DNA of 21,961 nt, from NCBI GenBank assembly GCA_964466745.1, contig CAYXOX010000038.1:1-21961 (forward strand), in the 5' to 3' direction. Both the position numbers and the translations under genes were made by a program. The notes below the pieces were generated by a model that ran no database searches, had not been told where the DNA came from, and saw only the letters and a list, made by a program, of their open reading frames with translations. Shown here piece by piece: positions 7,201 through 13,809 of the stretch; the stretch's first letter is position 1; each line of letters starts with the position of its first letter. The stretch comes from CAYXOX01 sp964466745 (GTDB lineage: Bacteria; Pseudomonadota; Alphaproteobacteria; Rhodobacterales; Rhodobacteraceae).

Positions 7201-8382
7201 TCAGAGCGCCGCTTTCAGCGCCTCGGCAAGGTCGGTCCGCTCCCAGGAGAAGCCGCCGTCTTCCTCCGGCTGCCGACCGAAATGCCCATAGGCGGCGGTG
7301 CGCTGGTAGATGGGTTTGTTGAGGCCGAGGTGTTCGCGGATGCCTCGCGGCGTCAGGTCCATCACCTGCCCCACCGCGCGCTCGATCTCGGCTTCCGGCA
7401 CCGCGCCGGTCCCGTGGGTATCGACATAGATCGAAAGCGGCCGCGCAACGCCGATGGCATAGGAGAGCTGCAGCGTGCAGCGCCGGGCGAGCCCGGCGGC
7501 GACGACGTTCTTCGCGAGGTAGCGCGCGGCATAGGCGGCCGAGCGGTCCACCTTGGTGGGATCCTTGCCCGAGAAGGCCCCGCCGCCGTGGGGCGCGGCC
7601 CCGCCGTAGGTGTCCACGATGATCTTGCGCCCGGTGAGCCCGGCATCGCCATCGGGCCCGCCGATCACGAATGTGCCCGTCGGATTGACCCACCACTCCG
7701 TCTTCTCGGTGATCCAGCCCGAAGGCAGCACTTCCCGCACATACGGCTCCACGATCGCGCGGATGTCATCGGAGCTCTGGCTTTCGCTCTCGTGCTGCGT
7801 GGACAGCACGATCTGGGTCACCTCGACCGGCCGCCCCCCCTCGTAGCGCAGCGAGAGCTGGCTCTTCGCATCGGGGCGCAGGCTGGGTTCGGCGCCCGAT
7901 TTGCGCGCCTCCGCCAGGCGGCGCAGGATGGCATGGGCATACTGGATCGGCGCGGGCATCAGCTCGGGCGTTTCGTCCACCGCGTAGCCGAACATGATGC
8001 CCTGGTCTCCGGCGCCCTCGTCCCGGTTGCCGCCGCCGGTCACACCTTGGGCGATATGGGCCGACTGCTCGTGCAGGAAGTTGAGCACGTGGCAGGTGTT
8101 CCAGTGGAATTTCTCCTGCTCGTAGCCGATGTCGCGGATGCAATCGCGGGCGATCTGCGAGATCCGCCCCATGAAATCCTTCAGCCGCTCCTGCTCGGAA
8201 AGCCCCACCTCGCCGCCGATCACCACCATGCCCGAGGTCGCAAAGGTTTCGCAGGCCACGCGTGCCGTCGCTTCCTCGGCGAGGAAGGCATCGAGCACGG
8301 CGTCGGAAATCCGGTCGCACACCTTGTCGGGATGGCCTTCGGAGACGGACTCCGAAGTGAAGACATAGTTCTGACGGGTCAT
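7201..8382 (-). CDS. metK: S-adenosylmethionine synthetase MetK
   Basis: A 393-residue cytoplasmic enzyme that makes S-adenosylmethionine from methionine and ATP. Signatures in order are ESVSEGHPDKVCDRISDA near the N-terminus (methionine/ATP-binding histidine and aspartate), GAGDQGIMFGYA (the GAGDQG signature), and GGGAFSGKDPTKVDRS (the second MetK signature). Length is typical. The ATG at 8382 is preceded by a GGAGC element that is also the 3' partner of a predicted SAM/SAH riboswitch, so translation should fall when SAM or SAH is abundant. It has its own promoter overlapping the end of lnt, and leads into the small kinase and perhaps trmB. Confidence 0.99.
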   Translation of the reverse strand: MTRQNYVFTSESVSEGHPDKVCDRISDAVLDAFLAEEATARVACETFATSGMVVIGGEVGLSEQERLKDFMGRISQIARDCIRDIGYEQEKFHWNTCHVLNFLHEQSAHIAQGVTGGGNRDEGAGDQGIMFGYAVDETPELMPAPIQYAHAILRRLAEARKSGAEPSLRPDAKSQLSLRYEGGRPVEVTQIVLSTQHESESQSSDDIRAIVEPYVREVLPSGWITEKTEWWVNPTGTFVIGGPDGDAGLTGRKIIVDTYGGAAPHGGGAFSGKDPTKVDRSAAYAARYLAKNVVAAGLARRCTLQLSYAIGVARPLSIYVDTHGTGAVPEAEIERAVGQVMDLTPRGIREHLGLNKPIYQRTAAYGHFGRQPEEDGGFSWERTDLAEALKAAL

Positions 8383-8388
8383 GGGAGG

Positions 8389-8438
8389 CGCTCCGCTGGT
8401 TCTTCTTGTCCCGCCACGCCAGGAAGCCGTTGTGGCGG
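8389..8438 (-). promoter_or_regulatory. SAM/SAH riboswitch in the metK leader
   Basis: On the minus strand, CCGCCAC (8438-8432) pairs perfectly with GTGGCGG (8417-8411). The enclosed loop, AACGGCTTCCTGGC (8431-8418), matches the core I recall for the SAM/SAH riboswitch of Rhodobacterales, known upstream of metK. The GGAGC at 8394-8390, eight bases before the metK ATG, can pair with the loop's GCTTCC to form the H-type pseudoknot that hides the ribosome-binding site. Linker length and position fit the class. Ligand binding by SAM or SAH would therefore repress metK translation. The match is from memory of the consensus; a covariance-model search would settle it. Confidence 0.92.
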
Positions 8439-8450
8439 ATGCTGGCGGGT

Positions 8451-8479
8451 GGAGTAGGCCCGGCGCGCAGGCGCGTCAA
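8451..8479 (-). promoter_or_regulatory. Predicted metK promoter overlapping the lnt stop codon
   Basis: Reading the minus strand, TTGACG (8479-8474) and TACTCC (8456-8451) are separated by exactly 17 bases. The -35 box contains the TGA stop codon of lnt (8478-8476). Initiation would fall near 8444, immediately before the riboswitch stem at 8438, so the leader would be little more than the riboswitch itself. This position makes the prediction more credible than the hexamers alone. Confidence 0.6.
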
Positions 8480-10008
8480 TCGCCAAACCGCCTCCGGTGC
8501 CAGCCCAGCAGGCCGAGGAGGAGCCCCAGTGCCGCCAACGCGGGCCAGCTCCGCCACCGCGAGTACGGGGTGGGCGCCAGCGCCTCGGGCAGCCGCACAT
8601 CAACGTGTCCGTTACGGCCCAGTTCGAGTTTGCCGCTCACCCGACCGCGCCCGTCGATCACGCCGGAGATGCCCGTGTTGGCGACCCGCACCATGGGAAC
8701 GCCGTCCTCGATCGCCCGCGCGCGGGCCTGGGCGAAGTGCTGTCGCGGCCCTGCGCCCTGTCCGAACCAGGCGTCGTTGGTGACAAGCACCATCAGATCG
8801 GGCCGCGACGGCGCGCGTGCAACGAACTGTGGAAAGATGCCTTCGTAGCAGATCAGCACCAGCGCCCGACCGATGCCCGCGAGGCTCACCAGCGCCGGGC
8901 CGGGGCCGGCCGTGTAGCCACCGCCCTCCCGGGCGGCGAGCCCCCTAAGGCCGAACCGGCCAAGCAGGTCGCCGAAGGGAATATACTCGCCGAAGGGTAC
9001 GAGATGGGCCTTGTCGTAAAGTGCCGCGGGCCGTCCGCCGGGGCCGGCAACCACGAGCGAGTTGAAGAAGCGGAGCCCCTCGCGCCGTTGCACGCCCAGC
9101 GCCACCGGAGCCCCGCGTGCCAGCCATGCGGCCTCTTCGAGCACCGGGCCGGCATCCTCGAGGAGCATCGGCACGGCGCTTTCCGGCCATACCACGAGAT
9201 CGGGCGGCGGTTCTGCGGCAGTCGCCAAGAGGAGGCGCCTCAGGAAGACGGGGGCGCGCTCGGGATCCCATTTCTCGGTTTGCGGGGCGTTGGGCTGAAC
9301 GAGCCGCACCAGGGGCCTGCCGACATCTTCGCGCGGGGCGCCGCCCTCGCGATTGAGGCCCCATGCCCCCGCTACAAGCAGCAGGAAGGCCGCAAGAGCA
9401 AGCCCGCGCTGCGCCTGTGCCCGCCAGCACAGCAGCACCGCCGCGACCCACAGGAGCGTCAGCAACGCCAGCCCGTGGGGGCCGATCAGCGCCAGCAGCT
9501 GCTCGAGCGGCAGACCGAGGTGAATGTAGGCGACATGCGCCCAGGGAAAGCCGGTGAAGACATGGGTGCGCACCACCTCCAGCGCCGCAAGGCAGACGGC
9601 CACGGCAAGCATGCGTGATGCCGGCCCCAGCCCCAATGCCCAGGCCGCCGCACAGGCAGCGCCCCAGAAAAGCGCGAGCCCGCCGGCCATCAGGCCCCAG
9701 GCGAACGGGGCCATCCACCCGAGCGTGTCGCGGAAAACGAGGAAGGGCTCCACGATCCAGTGCAGGGTCAGCCCGAACATCGCTGCTCCGGCCAGCCAGC
9801 CGGTGACGGCAGCGGCGCGCCAGCCGGGTGCCGCCGCGACCGCGAGCATCAGCCCTGCTAGGCCAAGAAACCCCAGCGCCCAGAGGCCCCAAGGCTCATG
9901 GGCGAGCCCCACGGCGAGGCCGGATGCCGCCGCGAAAAGGAGGCGCGCGCGCGCGTCGCCGGCGAGCCGGGCCTCCAGAACGGCGGCCGGCCCCCTCGCG
10001 TCAGGCAT
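8476..10008 (-). CDS. lnt: Apolipoprotein N-acyltransferase Lnt
   Basis: A 510-residue inner-membrane enzyme that adds the third acyl chain to the N-terminal cysteine of lipoproteins. The N-terminal half holds about six to seven hydrophobic helices (residues 20-215). The nitrilase-like periplasmic domain follows with the catalytic triad in clear context: Glu276 in VVWPESAVP, Lys333 in YDKAHLVPFGEY, and Cys387 in LICYEG. A C-terminal helix (about 488-503) closes the protein. Its start overlaps the end of the corC-like gene by eight bases, indicating translational coupling, as in the ybeX-lnt order of other proteobacteria. Several lipoproteins encoded in this window would be its substrates. Confidence 0.98.
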   Translation of the reverse strand: MPDARGPAAVLEARLAGDARARLLFAAASGLAVGLAHEPWGLWALGFLGLAGLMLAVAAAPGWRAAAVTGWLAGAAMFGLTLHWIVEPFLVFRDTLGWMAPFAWGLMAGGLALFWGAACAAAWALGLGPASRMLAVAVCLAALEVVRTHVFTGFPWAHVAYIHLGLPLEQLLALIGPHGLALLTLLWVAAVLLCWRAQAQRGLALAAFLLLVAGAWGLNREGGAPREDVGRPLVRLVQPNAPQTEKWDPERAPVFLRRLLLATAAEPPPDLVVWPESAVPMLLEDAGPVLEEAAWLARGAPVALGVQRREGLRFFNSLVVAGPGGRPAALYDKAHLVPFGEYIPFGDLLGRFGLRGLAAREGGGYTAGPGPALVSLAGIGRALVLICYEGIFPQFVARAPSRPDLMVLVTNDAWFGQGAGPRQHFAQARARAIEDGVPMVRVANTGISGVIDGRGRVSGKLELGRNGHVDVRLPEALAPTPYSRWRSWPALAALGLLLGLLGWHRRRFGD

Positions 10009-10891
10009 CTACGCGTGCGGCCAGCCGCACGCGCAGGCGCTTGATCCGCCGGGGGTCCGCGTCGACCACCTCGAACTCCGGGCCGTCTGGGTGCTGCACC
10101 ACTTCGCCCCGGGCCGGCACCTTGCCCGCCAGCATGAACACAAGCCCGCCGAGCGTATCGATTTCTTCCTCGTCGACTTCCTCATGGTCGGTCAGCGTCA
10201 CGCCGATCTCGGCTTCGAAATCGCGCAGCGGCGCGCGGGCCTGCACGAGATAGCATCCGGTGCTTTCACGGGTCCAAAGCGCAGCCTCGGCGACATCGTG
10301 CTCGTCCTCGATCTCGCCGATGACCTGTTCGATCAGGTCCTCGATGGTGACCAGCCCGTCGGTGCCGCCGTACTCGTCCACCACAAGCGCCATGTGGATC
10401 CGGTCGGCCTGCATCTTGGAGAGCAGCACGCCGATGGGCATGGACGGCGGAACGAAGAGAAGCGGCCGCAGCACCTCGCGCAGATCGAACTCCGGCGCGG
10501 GCCCGTTGAACCCGTGGCGCAGCGCGAGATCCTTGAGATGCACGAAACCGAGCGGTGTATCGAGCGTGCCATCGAAGGCCGGCAGGCGCGTGAGCCCGCT
10601 TTCGCGGAACACCTTCACGAGGTCTGCGAGAGAGATGTCGGCAGGTACGGCCACCACCTCGGCCTTGGGGATGGCCACGTCTTCGACGCGCATCCGGCGC
10701 AGGTTGCCGAGCCCCGGCGCCGATTGCACCGCCTCTTCGTATCCTCGGGCAGCGCGCAGCGCATCCTTGGTTTCGGAGGGGCTTAGGGCCCCGATGATGC
10801 GGCCGAAGAAGCCGCGTTGCGATTGTATCTCGCCGGGGTCCGGCGGCGCGCTCCGCGCCGCGGCAGATGACCCCTCGGTGCTGTCGCCCAT
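10001..10891 (-). CDS. ybeX: CorC/YbeX-like CBS-domain protein (hemolysin-C family)
   Basis: A 296-residue soluble protein with a CBS pair followed by a CorC/HlyC C-terminal domain. The first CBS covers roughly residues 66-125 (MRVEDVAIPKAEVVAVPADI onward), the second about 130-190 with the family hallmark ALVVDEYGGTDGLVTIEDLI. The C-terminal domain (about 205-290) includes EEIDTLGGLVFMLAGKVPARG, typical of CorC. Family members are linked to magnesium/cobalt efflux and, for YbeX, to ribosome maturation; the hemolysin label is historical. There is no membrane domain, as in short YbeX proteins. It sits between ybeY (41-base gap) and lnt (overlap), the same order as in Escherichia coli. Confidence 0.95.
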   Translation of the reverse strand: MGDSTEGSSAAARSAPPDPGEIQSQRGFFGRIIGALSPSETKDALRAARGYEEAVQSAPGLGNLRRMRVEDVAIPKAEVVAVPADISLADLVKVFRESGLTRLPAFDGTLDTPLGFVHLKDLALRHGFNGPAPEFDLREVLRPLLFVPPSMPIGVLLSKMQADRIHMALVVDEYGGTDGLVTIEDLIEQVIGEIEDEHDVAEAALWTRESTGCYLVQARAPLRDFEAEIGVTLTDHEEVDEEEIDTLGGLVFMLAGKVPARGEVVQHPDGPEFEVVDADPRRIKRLRVRLAARVDA

Positions 10892-10932
10892 CTTCCCTTT
10901 CCAGTGTCATTCCGGCTGACGGCAGCCGACGC

Positions 10933-11421
10933 CTACGAATATGGGTCTGCTATTCCCAGTTTGCCAAGTATCTCTGCTTCGATCCCTTCCATCAGGGTGG
11001 CATCGCCGTCACGAACATGGTCGTAGCCGAGAAGATGCAGGCACCCGTGAACGACGAGATGCGTCACGTGAGCCTCCGGCGCGAGGCCTGCCGCTGTTGC
11101 CTCGGCCATGCAGGTTTCCCAGGAAAGGGCGACATCGCCAAGCTCTCCCGGGGCAGGACGCGGCGGCGGAGCGCCCTCGGGGCGCGGCGGCCATTCGACC
11201 GCAGGCCAGGACAGCACGTTGGTCGGAGCGTCCTTTCCGCGGTAGGCGCCGTTCAGCTCGGCGACGCGCGCGGCATCGGCGCCGAGCAGCGCAATCTCGA
11301 ATGCCGACGGGTCGTGACCGAGATGGCCGAGCGCGACGCGCGCGGCCGACTCCGCCAGGGCGCAAAGGCCGAACGCCTCCCACCGCGCGTCCTCGGAAAC
11401 GACATCGACGAGCCTTGTCAT
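10933..11421 (-). CDS. ybeY: Endoribonuclease YbeY (rRNA maturation factor)
   Basis: A 162-residue metal-dependent single-strand RNase needed for 16S rRNA 3'-end maturation and ribosome quality control. The zinc-binding signature HGCLHLLGYDH (residues 125-135) supplies three histidines in H-x3-H-x5-H spacing. The upstream conserved LNGAYRGKDAPTNVLSWP (about 56-73) and GELGDVALS (92-100) are further family hallmarks. The start at 11421 (MTRLVDVV) was chosen over a longer in-frame extension to 11568, because the extra 49 residues are arginine/serine-rich, overlap phoH and do not resemble YbeY. It lies 25 bases after phoH and before ybeX, the classic cluster order. Confidence 0.97.
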   Translation of the reverse strand: MTRLVDVVSEDARWEAFGLCALAESAARVALGHLGHDPSAFEIALLGADAARVAELNGAYRGKDAPTNVLSWPAVEWPPRPEGAPPPRPAPGELGDVALSWETCMAEATAAGLAPEAHVTHLVVHGCLHLLGYDHVRDGDATLMEGIEAEILGKLGIADPYS

Positions 11422-11446
11422 GGCAGGAGCCGGCGCGGCACCACCG

Positions 11447-12481
11447 TCAGCCCTCTGCCGCCTCGTAGGCCTCGATGATGCGGGCCACGAGCGGGTGGCG
11501 CACCACGTCGGCCGAGGTGAAATAGGAGAACGAGACTCCCTGAACCGAGGCGAGCAGCACCTCGGCATCGCGCAAGCCGCTTTGTACGCCGCGCGGCAGG
11601 TCGACCTGGCTGCGGTCTCCGGTGATGACCATGCGCGAGCCCTCGCCGAGACGGGTGAGGAACATCTTCATCTGCATCGACGTCGCGTTCTGCGCCTCGT
11701 CGAGCACCACGAAGGCATTGGCCAAAGTCCGCCCGCGCATGAAGGCGAGCGGGGCGATCTCGATGCGTTTCTCCTCGATGAGCTTCGCCACCTGCTTGGC
11801 GGGCAGGAAATCGTTGAGCGCGTCGTAGAGCGGCTGCATGTAGGGATCGACCTTGTCCTTCATGTCGCCCGGCAGAAAGCCGAGGCGCTCGCCCGCCTCC
11901 ACGGCGGGGCGGCTGAGGATGATCCTGTCCACATGGCCGCCGATGAACATGGCAACCCCCACGGCGACGGCGAGATATGTCTTGCCGGTGCCGGCGGGGC
12001 CGATCCCGAAGGCAAGCTCGTGGGAAAAGAGCGCGCGCACATAGGCCTTCTGCGCCTCGGTGCGCGGCTCGACGAGCTTCTTGCGCGTCTTGATCTCAAC
12101 CGTGCCGCGCGTGAACATCTCCAGCTGGTCGCCCGCCCGGCCGCCGGCATCCTCGGTTGCCGCGAGGCGGCTGGCGCCGGCCCCGGCACCGATGCGGATT
12201 TCTGCGTCGATGTCGGCCGGAGCGATCTCGCGGCCATGCTCGGCGCGGTCCACCAGGGCGGCAAGCACCTCGGCGGCGCGTTCGCGCGCCTCCGGCTCGC
12301 CGATCAGGACGAGATGGTTGCCCCGCTGCACGATCTGCAGCCCGAGGCGTTCCTCGATCTGCACGAGGTTGCGCCCGCCAACGCCGGAGACGTCCACGAG
12401 GAAGCGGTTTTCGGGGATTTCGAAATGCGTCTCCGAGAAGGCGCTGGAGGCGGTCGGCGGGGCGAGGGTGTTTGGCGCCAA
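11447..12481 (-). CDS. phoH: PhoH-family ATPase (YbeZ-like)
   Basis: A 344-residue cytoplasmic ATPase of the PhoH/YbeZ type, which works with YbeY in RNA metabolism. Residues 161-168 are Walker A GPAGTGKT and 260-265 carry the Walker B LDEAQN; TGDRSQVDLPRG further on is a conserved PhoH segment. The N-terminal 90 residues resemble the KH-like region of the family. The only start codon that keeps this N-terminus is TTG at 12481. It is preceded by GGAGA five to six bases away, a good ribosome-binding site, so a TTG start is favoured. Next upstream is a 148-base gap, then the small lipoprotein gene on the same strand. Confidence 0.96.
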   Translation of the reverse strand: MAPNTLAPPTASSAFSETHFEIPENRFLVDVSGVGGRNLVQIEERLGLQIVQRGNHLVLIGEPEARERAAEVLAALVDRAEHGREIAPADIDAEIRIGAGAGASRLAATEDAGGRAGDQLEMFTRGTVEIKTRKKLVEPRTEAQKAYVRALFSHELAFGIGPAGTGKTYLAVAVGVAMFIGGHVDRIILSRPAVEAGERLGFLPGDMKDKVDPYMQPLYDALNDFLPAKQVAKLIEEKRIEIAPLAFMRGRTLANAFVVLDEAQNATSMQMKMFLTRLGEGSRMVITGDRSQVDLPRGVQSGLRDAEVLLASVQGVSFSYFTSADVVRHPLVARIIEAYEAAEG

Positions 12482-12629
12482 TATGCTCTCCGTGGCTACG
12501 GGTTCGCGGTCAACGTGGCAAGACGGACTGCGCGGCGCAAGCTGTGCGGTCGAAATGTCACCATCCTGTCACGCGCAGGGCGGCCCGCTTTGCGGATAAC
12601 CGCCCGGCGCGCCGCCCGATCAGGCAGGA

Positions 12630-12926
12630 TCAGATCGAATCGGGGAATGAGGATCCCTGCTTGAATGGCCCCACGGCGGTTCCGGGTTGACCGATTCCCG
12701 AGCAGACGGGCTTGCCGTAGGGGTCGAGCCTTTGGGAGAGATAGCCTTCGAGGCCGTCGTCAATGATCCAGTGGTCGCAACCGCGCGGATCGATCCAGAT
12801 GCCCGCGCGGAGCTGGCTGAGATCCTTCGAATCGAAGCCGCGATCCACGGTCTTGTCGATCTTGTCGTCACAGGCGGCGAGTGCCAGAGCCGCGGCGGCC
12901 AGCAGGAATGTCTTGTGCAACGTCAT
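12630..12926 (-). CDS. Small lipoprotein with duplicated two-cysteine GIWxDP module
   Basis: A 98-residue predicted lipoprotein. MTLHKTFLLAAAALALAACD gives a short signal peptide and lipobox LAAC with lipidated Cys19. The mature protein is mainly one compact module, residues 42-75, reading GIWIDPRGC then HW, DDG, EGY and ending GKPVC. The same module, at identical spacing, occurs in the adjacent OmpA-domain protein, with 19 of 34 positions identical. The paired cysteines (50 and 75) could form a disulfide in the periplasm. The start lies seven bases after the OmpA gene stops, so the two are co-transcribed and probably act together at the envelope. I do not know a characterised function for the module. 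Confidence 0.88.
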   Translation of the reverse strand: MTLHKTFLLAAAALALAACDDKIDKTVDRGFDSKDLSQLRAGIWIDPRGCDHWIIDDGLEGYLSQRLDPYGKPVCSGIGQPGTAVGPFKQGSSFPDSI

Positions 12927-12933
12927 GGCGCCC

Positions 12934-13506
12934 TCACCGGATACAGAAGATCTCGACACGGCGGTTGAGCGCCATGCCTTCATGGGTGGCGTTGGACGCC
13001 CGCGGCATCCGCTCGCCGAACCCGCGCACGTCGGCCACCCGGGCGCCCACGCTCTGGGCCACTCGGGCCACCGCGGTCGCGCGGCGCAGCGAAAGGTTGA
13101 GGTTGTACTCGTCGGAGGCGCGGCTGTCGGTATGCCCCGAGATGACGAAGGCGGTGGCGCTCGCGGAGGCGAAGAACTGCGCGAGCCGGTGCTGGCCGGC
13201 CGGCGAGATCCTCGCACTGTCCGTGGCGAAGAACTGGTCTGAGTTCATCACGCCGCACATGTTCATGCGCCGGCACACCGGGATGCCCTGCCGCGTCACG
13301 TGCGGCGTCATGTATCCCTCGGCACCATCGTCCATCACCCAGTGCTCGCAGCCGTCCGGGTCGACCCAGATGCCCGGCACGTAGCGCTCTGCCTGGGCGA
13401 GCGCAGGGGATCCTGCGGATACGAAGAATGCCAGTGCCAAACCGAGGGCGAGCGCTCCGCGCAAGCCCAGAACTCTCCAAAATGCCGGAACAATGCCCCG
13501 TCTCAT
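12934..13506 (-). CDS. OmpA-family protein with N-terminal GIWxDP module
   Basis: A 190-residue exported protein. Residues 1-38 form a signal peptide ending SPALAQA. Residues 45-78 carry the two-cysteine module (GIWVDPDGC, HW, DDG, EGY, GIPVC). Residues about 88-188 are an OmpA-like peptidoglycan-binding domain: FFATDSARISPAG, then ISGHTDSRASDEYNLNLSLRR with the ligand-binding Asp127, then NRRVEIF with Arg183. The ATG at 13506 is chosen because a GGGGG element lies six bases upstream; an ATG two codons earlier (13512) is less well placed. No lipobox is seen, so it is probably soluble in the periplasm and bound to the wall. It is followed by the lipoprotein sharing its module, suggesting an envelope pair linking wall and membrane. 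Confidence 0.92.
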   Translation of the reverse strand: MRRGIVPAFWRVLGLRGALALGLALAFFVSAGSPALAQAERYVPGIWVDPDGCEHWVMDDGAEGYMTPHVTRQGIPVCRRMNMCGVMNSDQFFATDSARISPAGQHRLAQFFASASATAFVISGHTDSRASDEYNLNLSLRRATAVARVAQSVGARVADVRGFGERMPRASNATHEGMALNRRVEIFCIR

Positions 13507-13809
13507 CACCATCCCCCATGACGCAGCGCAGCCGGGCGCCCGAGAACGCCCGTGCCGCGATCCTAGCAAAGGTGCCCAAGGAGGGAAGCAAATTCGCGAA
13601 AGGAAACGCCATATATTGTGTCTCTAGTCGCAACGATACGCTACTGGCCCGCCACACTGTATTAAGTAAGATCCCGCTTGGGGGGCTTTCTCGCGCAAAA
13701 GACGTGCCCGAGGCGCCCCGATGCCGCCGTAGTTGTGTGCGGCGGCAGGTTGTCGGCGCCTGTGCATGAAGTTCCGGCTCGGCCCGATACGGGGGTGCTC
13801 GGGAGGGCC
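13507..13809. other. 303-base gene-free region between miaB and the OmpA gene
   Basis: No credible gene is seen on either strand. On the minus strand just past miaB, TGCCGCCG and CGGCGGCA (13747-13740 and 13729-13722) form a perfect eight-base-pair stem with a ten-base loop, but the nearest T-run is about 21 bases further on, so terminator function is doubtful. The middle part (about 13600-13680) is more AT-rich than its surroundings. A TGC-TAGGAT string (minus, 13568-13560) resembles an extended -10 element and could start the OmpA/lipoprotein transcript with a leader of about 45 bases; no good -35 accompanies it. Confidence 0.5.

Noticed and set aside
11422..11568. N-terminal extension of YbeY by 49 residues
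   Set aside because: It overlaps phoH, is Arg/Ser/Pro-rich and does not resemble the family; the internal ATG at 11421 gives the normal YbeY N-terminus.
13771..13775. GGAAC on the minus strand as a general-stress (EcfG-type) -35 element
   Set aside because: No CGTT-like -10 occurs at the required 16-17 base spacing.
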